This document shows, one piece after another, positions 1-8,631 of a stretch of DNA of 64,000 nt. The stretch is from Acidobacteriota bacterium (lineage in GTDB: Bacteria > Acidobacteriota > Terriglobia > Acidiferrales > UBA7541): contig JAJPIE010000059.1 of NCBI GenBank assembly GCA_021324935.1, positions 1 through 64,000 of the forward strand, in the 5' to 3' direction. Below the pieces are notes generated by a model, which worked only from the letters and a program-made list of their open reading frames with translations, searched no databases and was not told where the DNA came from. A program made the position numbers and the translations under genes. Every line of letters starts with the position of its first letter. Position 1 is the first letter of the stretch.

Positions 1-1
1 G

Positions 2-154
2 GGGGGGGGGAAATTGGTGGCCTCTTTGGGCCCAGTTTCCTGTGAGAAGGTGGACTTGGCTGAAATTTTTGCGGAATTCGAGAGAATCCGAAAGAAGACG
101 CGGGGGGTTCCTGGAGTGACGCTCAAAAGTCTGATTGAGGAAGGCCGCAGGTGA
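2..154 (+). CDS. VapB-like antitoxin, C-terminal part (truncated at window edge)
   Basis: The frame is open from the window edge and ends in a TGA that overlaps the GTG start of the next gene, which is the usual coupling in type II toxin-antitoxin pairs. The visible tail has an acidic/basic helix around EIFAEFERIRKK and ends with LKSLIEEGRR, typical of small antitoxins that neutralise VapC toxins. The N-terminal DNA-binding part is missing. The first ten bases are all G, so the edge itself may be an assembly artefact. The partner toxin is broken. The assignment rests on the tail motif and the neighbour. Confidence 0.5.
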   Translation, partial: GGGKLVASLGPVSCEKVDLAEIFAEFERIRKKTRGVPGVTLKSLIEEGRR

Positions 155-571
155 GCGAGTTTGTTCTGGACGCTTCGGTCGCTTTAGCGTGGGCGATAGA
201 CAATCCAGAACCGGAGAAGGCAAGAGCGATCCGCGAATCGTTCCAAGCAGGGCGTAAGGCAATCGTGCCGTCCTTGTGGATTCTCGAAGTGGCCAACGGT
301 CTGGTTTTTGCGGAGCGCCGGGGCGTACTGGAAATTGCGGAAGTGGAGCGCGCGCGACCTGTACGAGAAGATGATGTCTACCTGCATAGAAGTGGAGATG
401 GATCAATTGAGGGGCGGATTCCGGGAGATTCAGGAAATCGCGCGCACGCATCGGCTGACCGCCTACGCTGCATCCTACCTATATCTGGCACGGCAGCATC
501 GTTTGCCGCTGCCTACGCTGGATACGCTTCTCGAAGCGGCGGCGAAGAGGTCAGGGATCTCTACTCTGTAA
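151..571 (+). pseudogene. VapC-type PIN-domain toxin, frameshifted remnant
   Basis: The GTG start at 151 gives a PIN-domain N-terminus with the first acidic residue in VLDAS and the second in WILEVANGL. That frame is lost near position 350-356. The homologous C-terminal half continues in the +1 frame from about 350 to the TAA at 569-571, with LTAYAASYLYLA followed by LPLPTLDTLL. One extra base or two lost bases explain the break. In addition, the usual TAYDA motif reads TAYAA, so a metal-binding Asp of the PIN active site is absent. Two independent lesions point to a dead toxin rather than a single sequencing error. The tail overlaps the convergent transporter gene by 21 bp. Confidence 0.72.
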
Positions 572-1927
572 ACCTGCGGGAGGGAACTCGCCCTCCCAGC
601 GGGCGATGACGGCGCTGGCGAGGCAGTTGCCGGTGACGTTGACGGCGGTGCGCGCCATGTCGATTAGCGCGTCGACGCCGAGAATCAGGAAAATCGGCTC
701 GGTCGGCAGATGAAAAGTAGCGGCTGTCGCCAACAAGACAACCGTGACGGCGCGCGGAACACCAGCGATGCCCTTGCTGGTGAGCATCAGGGTAAACACC
801 ATTATCAGTTGTTCCGCGATGGACAGGTGCATGCCAGCGGTTTGCGCGACGAAGATAGAGGCAAGCGAGAGATAGAGGGTCGAACCGTCAAGATTGAAGC
901 TGTAGCCCGCCGGAATCACGAAGGCCACGATTTCCCGCGGAACGCCGAACTGTTCCATGCACTCCATCGCCCGCGGCAAAGCCGCTTCGGAAGTGCTGGT
1001 GGCAAAAGCGATGGTAGCCGGCTCCGCCACAAATTTCAGAAATCGCTGGATGGGAATTCGCGCGAGGAACGCGACAGGAAACAGCACCAGCAGGAGAAAT
1101 GCGAACAGCGCGCCGTAGGCGGTCAGCACAAGTTTCCCCAGCGGCAGCAACACGCTGACGCCCATGTGGCCGACGGTGTAGGCCATCGCTGCGCCGACGC
1201 CGATGGGCGCGTAGTACATCACGACGTTGGTGAACTTAAACATGATCTGGGTCAGTGATTCCGCGAGGCTCAGCATTGGCTGGCGCGACTTTTCCGGAAC
1301 CAGAGTGAGAGCTATCGCGAAGAGGATGGCGAAGACGACGACTTGCAGAATCTGGTTGTCGGCGACGGCCTTGGCGATGTTTTCGGGGAAGACGTGCAAC
1401 AGAAAATCGTCCCATCTGATGGCGGAGGCCGGGGCGGGGGCTTGCTCACCGGGTGCCGCGGGCAGGGTGATGCCGGTGCCAGCCTGCGTGAGATTGATGG
1501 CACCGACGCCAAGAAACAGGGCGATGGTGGTGATGACTTCAAAATAGATCAGGCTTTTCAGGCCGATGCGGCCGGCCTTTTTCAAGTCGCCGTGAGCGGC
1601 GATACCCGTGACCAGCGTTGCCAGAATCAACGGCGCGACAATCAGCTTGATGAGGCGCAGGAAGATGTCGCCGAAGACGCGCAAATGCAATGCGAATTGC
1701 GGGCGATCCACGCCGATTTCAAAGCCGGCCATCATAGCGAGGAAGATCCAATAGGTGAGCGAGCGGCCTCGCACGCCGATTGCAGTGAGAGCCAGCAGAG
1801 CGATCCAGCGAACAATCGTGAAGGCCGGCAGCGGCGCAAGGGCCAGCGGGAGCAGAGCGCCAACCGCAAACAGGAGCAAAGCTGCAACGAGGAGCAGATT
1901 TCCGGCTTTGGACGAGTTGGTTTGCAA
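551..1927 (-). CDS. Dicarboxylate/amino acid:cation symporter (DAACS family)
   Basis: A 458-residue inner-membrane secondary transporter of the GltP/DctA family, which couples uptake of acidic amino acids or C4-dicarboxylates to Na+ or H+. The serine-rich first hairpin STSEAALP lies near residues 310-317, the NLDGST motif at 345-350, the second hairpin TSKGIAGVPR at 383-392, and the last-helix motif DMARTAVNVTGN at 423-434. The Arg in that motif corresponds to the residue that binds the side-chain carboxylate in archaeal GltPh, which favours an acidic substrate. Length is normal for the family. It faces the vapC remnant. The exact substrate cannot be read from sequence. Confidence 0.92.
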   Translation of the reverse strand: MQTNSSKAGNLLLVAALLLFAVGALLPLALAPLPAFTIVRWIALLALTAIGVRGRSLTYWIFLAMMAGFEIGVDRPQFALHLRVFGDIFLRLIKLIVAPLILATLVTGIAAHGDLKKAGRIGLKSLIYFEVITTIALFLGVGAINLTQAGTGITLPAAPGEQAPAPASAIRWDDFLLHVFPENIAKAVADNQILQVVVFAILFAIALTLVPEKSRQPMLSLAESLTQIMFKFTNVVMYYAPIGVGAAMAYTVGHMGVSVLLPLGKLVLTAYGALFAFLLLVLFPVAFLARIPIQRFLKFVAEPATIAFATSTSEAALPRAMECMEQFGVPREIVAFVIPAGYSFNLDGSTLYLSLASIFVAQTAGMHLSIAEQLIMVFTLMLTSKGIAGVPRAVTVVLLATAATFHLPTEPIFLILGVDALIDMARTAVNVTGNCLASAVIARWEGEFPPAGLQSRDP

Positions 1928-2152
1928 GGATCGCGCCTCGTTGGACTTTGAGCTGCGGAAAGCGGCGTTATGGTAACGCGGTGAGATGTTGAAATGGAAA
2001 CGGTTTCGCGGCCTTTAGAGACGAGCGCGCAGGATTGACAGGCCGACACGGGAATTGGACACTAATTAGCGGGAAATTTCAAAACTTAGCGAGAGTGTCC
2101 GCCGCGGATCAATCCCATCGAATGCGGATGCCACAGGGAAACGAGGACTCCA

Positions 2153-2527
2153 GTGCCTTCATTGCCAGTATTAGCGAACAGCGGCGCGATGAACCAGTTC
2201 ATCGGCGCGTTTGACGTGACTTCGAAGCTGTCCGGCCATGTGTATCGGTGCAGTTTTTCGCACATCTGGAATGCGATCGCCACGCGGCACAGCGACACCA
2301 TCGATGCGAAGTTCGTGGTGGACGGCGTGGGTCGCATCGTCGGGCTGGCGCATACGGCGTTCGTGGCGTTTCGCGAGAAAACCGGGCGCGATTTGACGGA
2401 CCGCGAGGGCAGCTTCATCGCGGCGGAATTTTTGAAGGAACGGCTGGAAGAAGAAGACGAGCGGCCGCTTTACGACGTGCCGCACGACGAAGTGCTGCGG
2501 TTGATTGCGGCGGTTGGGATCAAGTAA
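2153..2527 (+). CDS. Conserved-looking hypothetical protein (124 aa)
   Basis: I do not recognise this family. The GTG start at 2153 has a GAGG element seven bases upstream; an internal ATG at 2189 has no convincing ribosome site. The product is soluble with no signal peptide or membrane helix. The C-terminal half is helical and strongly charged (a run around ERLEEEDERP), and the N-terminal part looks like a small alpha/beta fold. Codon use resembles the neighbouring genes, supporting a real gene. It stands alone between the DAACS transporter and the convergent MFS gene, so context gives no function. Confidence 0.55.
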   Translation: MPSLPVLANSGAMNQFIGAFDVTSKLSGHVYRCSFSHIWNAIATRHSDTIDAKFVVDGVGRIVGLAHTAFVAFREKTGRDLTDREGSFIAAEFLKERLEEEDERPLYDVPHDEVLRLIAAVGIK

Positions 2528-2629
2528 GCCGGCAATTGCGGGAACCCGACGGAAGCCGCGGCTAGCGCCGATTGATTGATTTTTCGAAGAAGGCCTGGCC
2601 GGGCGAAAGAGCGGCACCTGCATGGACGA

Positions 2630-3907
2630 TTAACGGGGGTGGCCGGCAGGATGAGCGGCGGCGTAGGCTTCGTCTTCGGCGCGAAGGGCGGCGAGGCGGG
2701 GATGGTGCAGGCCGTCCCGGCGGATGAAGTAAATCGCCAGGAAAAGCAAGAGCGCGCCGAAGACCATCACGGCGGTTGCCACCTGCAATCCAATCTGAAG
2801 ATCGCTGATATCGGAAATTCTGCCAATCAGGAGAGGGCCAAGCGCGCCAAGGAGTTGCGTGAAGAACATATAAACGCCAATGGCCGTGGCGTGCGCGCGC
2901 TGCGGCGTCAGATCGTGCAGAACGGCGGTGGTGGGGCCATGATACCACGACATGAAGTACATCGAGCCGAAAAATCCCGCCAGAATCATCCACTTTTCAT
3001 CGGCCTGAATGGCCAACAACAGGAAGGGCGCGGCAAACAGAAAGGCGACGGCCATGGTGAGCACGCGGCCGTAGGGCAATTTTCTCTGAACCCGGTCCGC
3101 GACAAATCCCGAAGAAATCGCACCGCCGACGGAGGAGAACAAAGCAATGACCGCAAGGGAAAGGGCGGCTTCCTTGGCGCTGAAATCCTTGTAGCTTTTC
3201 GCGTAGTCGATGCCCCAGGTGACGAAAGAAATGCTGGAAAATGAAATGCAGATGCCGGAGGCGATCATGGTGACAAACGCGGGGACACGGAGCAACTGCA
3301 GGACGGGAACAACTTCGGAACGCGGACGCCGAGGAGGCTGTTTCAAGGTGAAAGCCAACAAACCGGGAAGGACGCCCAGCAGGCCAACGACTACAAAGGC
3401 ATGCTGCCAGCCGTGACGTTCGCCCATAATTCCGCCAAAGGCCAAGCCGGAGATACCTCCTAGAATCATGCCTGAGGCGAAGATGGATTGCGCCAGGGCG
3501 CGGTTTTCACGGGAAAAGGAGTCGGAGATTAAGGATTGAGCCGCGGGAGCATAGGCAGCCTCACCGATACCGACGAGGCCGCGGACCACAAAAAGAAAAG
3601 AGAAGGTGGGCGAGAAGCCGCTGGCGATGGCGGCGAGGCTCCAGAAGAGCACACCGATGGCGATGATCTTCGGTTCGTCGAAGCGGTCCGCGAGGTAGCC
3701 AGAGGGAATGCTGGCGACGGCGAGGACGACGAGGAGGACCCAAGGCAGGGAACCAAGTTGCGTATCGGTGACGCCAAAATGCTGGCGAAGCAGAGGAACG
3801 AGGGGGTTCAAGACCTGGCGATCGGCAAAGTTGACAAAATTAATCAAAGCAAGTACAGCAAGAAGGCGCGCCTGCTCAAAATTGAACGGGAGTTTTGACG
3901 AGGGCAT
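2630..3907 (-). CDS. MFS transporter, spinster-like
   Basis: A major facilitator superfamily permease of 425 residues when started at the ATG at 3907, which has AGGGGAAG upstream. The frame extends further upstream but that translation looks non-biological and would overlap the divergent permease gene. The N-terminus has NFVNFADRQVLNPLVPLL, close to the first-helix signature of spinster-type transporters and related organic-anion transporters. The loop 2-3 motif GYLADRFDEPK matches the MFS motif GxLaDrxGrk. About twelve hydrophobic segments are visible. Substrate unknown; lipid-like molecules, sugar acids and organic anions are all known in related groups. Confidence 0.87.
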   Translation of the reverse strand: MPSSKLPFNFEQARLLAVLALINFVNFADRQVLNPLVPLLRQHFGVTDTQLGSLPWVLLVVLAVASIPSGYLADRFDEPKIIAIGVLFWSLAAIASGFSPTFSFLFVVRGLVGIGEAAYAPAAQSLISDSFSRENRALAQSIFASGMILGGISGLAFGGIMGERHGWQHAFVVVGLLGVLPGLLAFTLKQPPRRPRSEVVPVLQLLRVPAFVTMIASGICISFSSISFVTWGIDYAKSYKDFSAKEAALSLAVIALFSSVGGAISSGFVADRVQRKLPYGRVLTMAVAFLFAAPFLLLAIQADEKWMILAGFFGSMYFMSWYHGPTTAVLHDLTPQRAHATAIGVYMFFTQLLGALGPLLIGRISDISDLQIGLQVATAVMVFGALLLFLAIYFIRRDGLHHPRLAALRAEDEAYAAAHPAGHPR

Positions 3908-3981
3908 TGGCTCTTGGCTTCCCCTGGGCAGCAGGCATGACGGGCCACGGGGTGCACCAAACCCCGTGTCGCCAGGACTGG

Positions 3982-5073
3982 ATGGATTATATACCGCCGA
4001 TGAGCGAAGCCAACCGACACACAACCACGAGTGACCGGCTGACCACGGTACTTTCCTACGGCGCGCTGCTGCTTTTGGGATACCTGGTATTTCAGATCGT
4101 GGCGCCGTTCCTGGTGCCACTGGCGTGGTCGGGGGTGCTGGCGATCTTCTTTTTTCCGGCGTTTGTGAGGGCGAGGAATCGCATGTCGGTCACCATGGCG
4201 GCGGTGGTTTGTACGCTGGGAGTGACCCTGGTGCTGATTGTGCCGGTGCTGATGGTGCTGCTGTATGCGGGGCGGGAGGCGGTGGAGACATCCGCGCGGA
4301 TTCGCGCCATGGTTGCCGGGAACGGAGGAGTTCCGGCGGTATCCACCTTGGCGGATCTGGTCCGGCGGTACCTGCCGCATTCGATGCAGGACATCGACTT
4401 TGTCGGACCGCTGCAACAGGGAGCGGAGAAGGTGGCTTCGTATATAGCGGGCAGCCTCGCCAGCATGCTGAAGAATCTCTTCTCGTTTATCGTGAACCTG
4501 TTCATATTGCTGTTCGCGCTCTTTTTTGTATTTCGCGATGGCGAAAAAATCCTGCGGGCGGTGCGGCACTTGCTCCCGTTTGAGAGGAATCTGCAAGATG
4601 AAATGATCGCGGAATCGCGGGATCTGATATTTGCGAGCGTGGCGGTAGCGCTGCTGATCGCGGGGATTCAGGGGTTTCTGGGCGGCATCGCGTTCGCCGT
4701 GACCGGGCTGCCTGCGCCGGTCTTCATGGGCGTACTCGTTGCTTTCTTCTCGATCGTGCCGGTGGTGGGCTCGGCGCTGATCTGGGCTCCGGCGGCGCTG
4801 TGGTGCGGCTTCAACGGGAGTTGGGGGAAGGCCATCGCGATTGTGGTGATTTGCGGGGGCGTGGCGGGTCTGGCGGATAACTTTGTTCGCCCGCTACTGT
4901 TGCGGAACCGGACACGGCTGAATGATCTGTTGCTGTTCATCAGTATATTGGGGGGCTTGCAGGTTTTCGGGCTGCTGGGCCTGGTGGTGGGCCCGACGGT
5001 GGTCGCTGCCGCATTGGGGGTATTCCGCGTGTATACGGAACATCGGGAAGAAATCGAAGGCGTCGAATCGTAA
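3982..5073 (+). CDS. AI-2E/PerM family permease
   Basis: A polytopic membrane protein of about 363 residues. The architecture matches the AI-2E (PerM/TqsA) family: paired N-terminal helices, a periplasmic domain around residues 70-150, then several C-terminal helices with FSIVPVVGSALIWAPAALW and a late GLLGLVVGPTVVA segment, both characteristic. Characterised relatives export the AI-2 signal or act as ion transporters, so the name is a family label. ATG at 3982 has AGGA close upstream; ATG at 4000 is an alternative with no ribosome site. It is divergent from the MFS gene, with only 74-92 bp between starts. Confidence 0.85.
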   Translation: MDYIPPMSEANRHTTTSDRLTTVLSYGALLLLGYLVFQIVAPFLVPLAWSGVLAIFFFPAFVRARNRMSVTMAAVVCTLGVTLVLIVPVLMVLLYAGREAVETSARIRAMVAGNGGVPAVSTLADLVRRYLPHSMQDIDFVGPLQQGAEKVASYIAGSLASMLKNLFSFIVNLFILLFALFFVFRDGEKILRAVRHLLPFERNLQDEMIAESRDLIFASVAVALLIAGIQGFLGGIAFAVTGLPAPVFMGVLVAFFSIVPVVGSALIWAPAALWCGFNGSWGKAIAIVVICGGVAGLADNFVRPLLLRNRTRLNDLLLFISILGGLQVFGLLGLVVGPTVVAAALGVFRVYTEHREEIEGVES

Positions 5074-5142
5074 TTCCTTGCGAAACCCCGGCGGGTAAAT
5101 TCAACGCGTGGGCCGCGGCGGTGTGCTAGAGTACGCGCTCAA

Positions 5143-7602
5143 ATGGCGAGGATTGCAAAAGCAAATATGAGTACCATGAACGAACTCGGACTGGAAAAGT
5201 TGCGCTGGCGCTGCGAGCTTTCGCGGATTCCGTTTGAGACGACGGCGCAAGCGCAGAAAAAAGAGGGCTTCATCGGCCAGGAACGTGCGCTGCGCGCGCT
5301 GAAGATGGGTGTAGAGCTGACGGCGCCGGGCTACAACGTGTTCGTGTGCGGGCTGGCGGGCACAAGCCGTGGAGGCACCATTGCGCAGATGATCGGGGAG
5401 CTCCATCCGACCACGAAGCCTTCGATGGACCGGTGCTACGTGAACAATTTCAAGATTCCGGACCGGCCGCGTCTGCTGGCGCTGCCGCGCGGCTCCGCGG
5501 AGACGTTCAAGAAGGATATGCAGGCGGGCATCGATTTTCTGAGGCGGCGGATTCCGCAAGTATTCGAAGGCGAGCCCTTCCAGCGGCAGAAGGGGCGCAT
5601 CGTGGAACGCTTTTCCGTGCGCGAAAAAGAATTGATGGACGATTTCACGCGGCGCATCGCGCGCGACCAGTTCGCGCTGGGGCACATGCAGGTGGGCGCA
5701 GTGGCGCTTCCGGAGATTTTTCCGGTGCTGGAAGGGCAAATGGTGCCCATCGAAGATATTTCAAAGATGGTGCACGAAGGGAAGCTGGAGAGCGGGGTTG
5801 CCGAGGAGATCGAGCGAAAGTACGAACAGTTCCGGCAGGAATTTACGGTGGTTTACCGGAAAACGCTGACGTTGTCGCGAGAACTCGCCAGCGAGTTGAG
5901 CTACCTGGAGCAAGAGGCGGCTTCGGTGCTGGTGGATGGCGTGATCGAGGAGTTGAAGGAGAAATATCCTGGCGCGGGGATCGGGGAGTATCTCGAAGAG
6001 GTTCGGCACCACATTCTGGACAACCTGGGTCCTTTCAAAGAGCGCGAAGGCGAGGAAGAACAACCGTCGGAGACGCCGGAGGTGCAGCAGAAAGCGCAAG
6101 GCGCGCCGGAGCGCGATCCATTCCGGGTGTACGGGGTGAATGTGCTATTGGCGCACAATCACGAAGACGCTTCACCGGTGATTTTCGAGACCACGCCGAG
6201 CTACGCGAATCTTTTTGGGACGATTCAGCGCACGTATGACACGCGGGGCGGATGGACCAGCGATTTCATGGACCTGCGCGGAGGGTCGCTGCTGCGGGCC
6301 GACGGCGGCTTTCTGATCATGTATGCGGTGGAAGCGCTTTCGGAGCCGGGCGTGTGGCGGGCCCTGAAGCGCACGCTGAATCACAACCGGCTGGAGATAC
6401 AACCGCTGGAGGTGTTTTATCCGTTTCCGGCGACGGCGCTGAAGCCGGAAGCGGTGGACATCAACGTAAAAGTGATTTTGATCGGTGACCGCGACCTATA
6501 CGAGCTCCTGTACAACTACGAAGAGGATTTCCGGAAAATTTTCAAGGTGCGCGTGGAATTCGATGAAGAGATGCCGATGACCGACGGAGTGATCGAGGAG
6601 TATGCCGGGCGTCTGCGGGGTTTGAGCGAGAAGGAGAACCTGTTTCCATTCGATCGAGGAGCGTTCGCGGCGATTCTGGAATACGGGGTTCGCAGGGCGG
6701 GGCGGCGGAACAAAGTGACGGCGCGATTCGTGGACATCGCGGATCTGGCGCGCGAGTCGCACTATGCGGCGGTGGGCGCGGCCGAAAACGTGGTGCGTGC
6801 GGCGCACGTGCGCGCCGCGATCTCCGCCAAGATGGAGCGCCACAATCTGGTGGAAACGCGCATCCGGGAGATGATTGAGGAAAAGACCTTGCTGGTGGAC
6901 GTGAGCGGAACATGCGTGGGACAGGTGAACGGGCTGAGCGTGCTGGAAATCGGCGGGTACTCGTTCGGGAAGCCGGTGAGGATCACGGCGAGCGCGGCGC
7001 TGGGCAAGGCGGGCTTGATCAATATCGAGCGGGAAGCGAATTTGAGCGGCAAGTTCCACGACAAAGGCGTGCAGATCATTGCGGGGTACCTGAGAAGCAG
7101 TTTCGCGAAGGACAAGCCGATGTCGCTGGCAGCGAGTATTTGTTTCGAGCAGTCGTATTCGGGAGTGGATGGAGACAGCGCGAGTTCGACGGAAGTGTAT
7201 GCGCTGCTTTCGGCGCTGTCCGAACTTCCGCTGCGACAGGATATCGCCGTAACCGGTTCGATGAATCAGAAGGGTGACATTCAGGCGATCGGCGGCGTGA
7301 ATGAAAAAATTGAAGGATTTTTCGATACTTGCCGGGTGCTGGGATTGACGGGCAGCCAGGGCGTGCTGATTCCCGAGGCGAACGTCGAGGATTTGATGTT
7401 GAGAGAAGATTTGCTGGAAGCGGTGAGCGCCGGGAAGTTCCACATCTGGCCGGTCGGTAGGATCGAGCAGGGGATTGAACTGTTGACAGGCATGGTTGCC
7501 GGGCATCGCAATGGCGATGGAAGCTTCAGCGAAAACAGCGTGTTTGGAAAGGTGGATCGCCGGCTGAGCGCGATGGCGAAGATGATGAAAGAGTTTGAGT
7601 AG
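5143..7602 (+). CDS. Lon-like ATP-dependent protease (AAA_32 / LonB-type)
   Basis: An 819-residue cytoplasmic protein combining a degenerate AAA+ ATPase with a C-terminal Lon protease domain. The P-loop region reads GLAGTSRGG, as in the YcbZ/LonB-like group rather than classical LonA. The catalytic dyad is visible: Ser679 in GDSAS and Lys722 in GGVNEKIEGFF, 43 residues apart as in Lon. There is no LonA-type N-terminal substrate domain. The middle (around residues 230-300) is rich in Glu/Lys and probably coiled-coil. It stands alone 70 bp after the permease gene. In-frame ATGs at 5167 and 5176 could be the true start. Confidence 0.9.
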   Translation: MARIAKANMSTMNELGLEKLRWRCELSRIPFETTAQAQKKEGFIGQERALRALKMGVELTAPGYNVFVCGLAGTSRGGTIAQMIGELHPTTKPSMDRCYVNNFKIPDRPRLLALPRGSAETFKKDMQAGIDFLRRRIPQVFEGEPFQRQKGRIVERFSVREKELMDDFTRRIARDQFALGHMQVGAVALPEIFPVLEGQMVPIEDISKMVHEGKLESGVAEEIERKYEQFRQEFTVVYRKTLTLSRELASELSYLEQEAASVLVDGVIEELKEKYPGAGIGEYLEEVRHHILDNLGPFKEREGEEEQPSETPEVQQKAQGAPERDPFRVYGVNVLLAHNHEDASPVIFETTPSYANLFGTIQRTYDTRGGWTSDFMDLRGGSLLRADGGFLIMYAVEALSEPGVWRALKRTLNHNRLEIQPLEVFYPFPATALKPEAVDINVKVILIGDRDLYELLYNYEEDFRKIFKVRVEFDEEMPMTDGVIEEYAGRLRGLSEKENLFPFDRGAFAAILEYGVRRAGRRNKVTARFVDIADLARESHYAAVGAAENVVRAAHVRAAISAKMERHNLVETRIREMIEEKTLLVDVSGTCVGQVNGLSVLEIGGYSFGKPVRITASAALGKAGLINIEREANLSGKFHDKGVQIIAGYLRSSFAKDKPMSLAASICFEQSYSGVDGDSASSTEVYALLSALSELPLRQDIAVTGSMNQKGDIQAIGGVNEKIEGFFDTCRVLGLTGSQGVLIPEANVEDLMLREDLLEAVSAGKFHIWPVGRIEQGIELLTGMVAGHRNGDGSFSENSVFGKVDRRLSAMAKMMKEFE

Positions 7603-7617
7603 CCCGGGCAGTGCGGG

Positions 7618-8631
7618 CTAATCCTTGGGGGCTTGATAGGCTTTGCGGTGATCGATGCGATAGGCGGCAACCTTTCCATTTCCTGACCGGCCCGGCAAGT
7701 TCAATTTCACATCAATCTGGTGCACGGCGCCATCGGCGAGGGGCGGAGCGAACGCCAGGCTGTATTCATGGCGAATGATTTGCGCCACTTCACGATAAGT
7801 TTCCTCGAATGCCTTTGCGTTCATGGGGAAATATGCGCGGCCTCCCGTGGCGTCGGCAATCGATTGCAGTCGCCGATCGGCGGCGGCGAATTCCGCCTGT
7901 GTTTCGACGACTTTTGCCTTTGAGCCATGTTTCCCGTTGCGGAGCGGACCACTGGTAGAGACGCATAGGACGCGCACATCTCCAATTTGCAGGCGGGATT
8001 GCAGCGCAGCGGCAGCGGATGCGGGTGAAGTGTCCACGCCGGAGGCGATCAGGACGACCGTTTTCTTTCCGGGAATTTGCGCAAGCCAGTCGAAGACCGT
8101 CGAGAGGCTGCTGAAGAGATTCAACTCCCCGAAGCCGAGATTGAATTGGATGGCGTCCAGGGCCATTTGCGCGGCGCGCTTGTCCGGCGTGAAGCCGAGG
8201 ACGGCGAGTGGGGTGTCCGTGTAGCGGACAATGGCGACACGATCACCAGGTGACAAGCCATTGAGCATCGTATTGGCGGCGAGGAGATTGGCGTCCTGCA
8301 GAAAATAGGCGGCGGGACCTGCTTCGACGAGGAGCAAGACCTGGCCGGGCTCCTCGATGGAAGCGAATTCGGTGATGGGCTGCTCTACCCCATCGTCGAA
8401 GACATGAAAAGCGCCGCGCCCGAGACCTTCGACAAACTTTCCTTTTGCGTCGGTGACGACCACGCCGACATTCACGCGGGCGACTTTGACCTGAATGGCG
8501 TGGCCAGTGGAGGCCGGAGGCTCTTGCGCGTTGCCGATGGTCACCAGAAGCAGGAAAGGCGCGACGCAAAGTGCCGCACGGAGCCTGCGAAACGCCGGGC
8601 GGTTCGGATTGCTAATCCACCCACTCGTCAA
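7618..8631 (-). CDS. Secreted VWA-domain protein, acidobacterial type
   Basis: A 337-residue protein with an N-terminal signal sequence (hydrophobic stretch near residues 20-35, cleavage probably after NAQ). It matches the pattern of the 'VWFA-related Acidobacterial domain' family: VNVGVVVTDAKGKFVEGL, then FHVFDDGVEQPI, then a von Willebrand A fold. The metal-ion-dependent adhesion motif DxSxS is not present; the equivalent strand reads LLLVEAGPAA, so metal-dependent ligand binding is doubtful. Its start overlaps the end of the upstream 575-aa gene by 20 bp, implying translational coupling. Function of the family is unknown. Confidence 0.82.
   Translation of the reverse strand: MTSGWISNPNRPAFRRLRAALCVAPFLLLVTIGNAQEPPASTGHAIQVKVARVNVGVVVTDAKGKFVEGLGRGAFHVFDDGVEQPITEFASIEEPGQVLLLVEAGPAAYFLQDANLLAANTMLNGLSPGDRVAIVRYTDTPLAVLGFTPDKRAAQMALDAIQFNLGFGELNLFSSLSTVFDWLAQIPGKKTVVLIASGVDTSPASAAAALQSRLQIGDVRVLCVSTSGPLRNGKHGSKAKVVETQAEFAAADRRLQSIADATGGRAYFPMNAKAFEETYREVAQIIRHEYSLAFAPPLADGAVHQIDVKLNLPGRSGNGKVAAYRIDHRKAYQAPKD

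Noticed and set aside
1..10. Poly-G tract as a biological repeat
   Set aside because: It sits exactly at the window edge and is more likely a contig-end artefact.
1343..1951. Long plus-strand frame opposite the DAACS transporter gene
   Set aside because: Antisense shadow of a strongly conserved gene; Gln/Asp/Arg-rich with no ribosome site.
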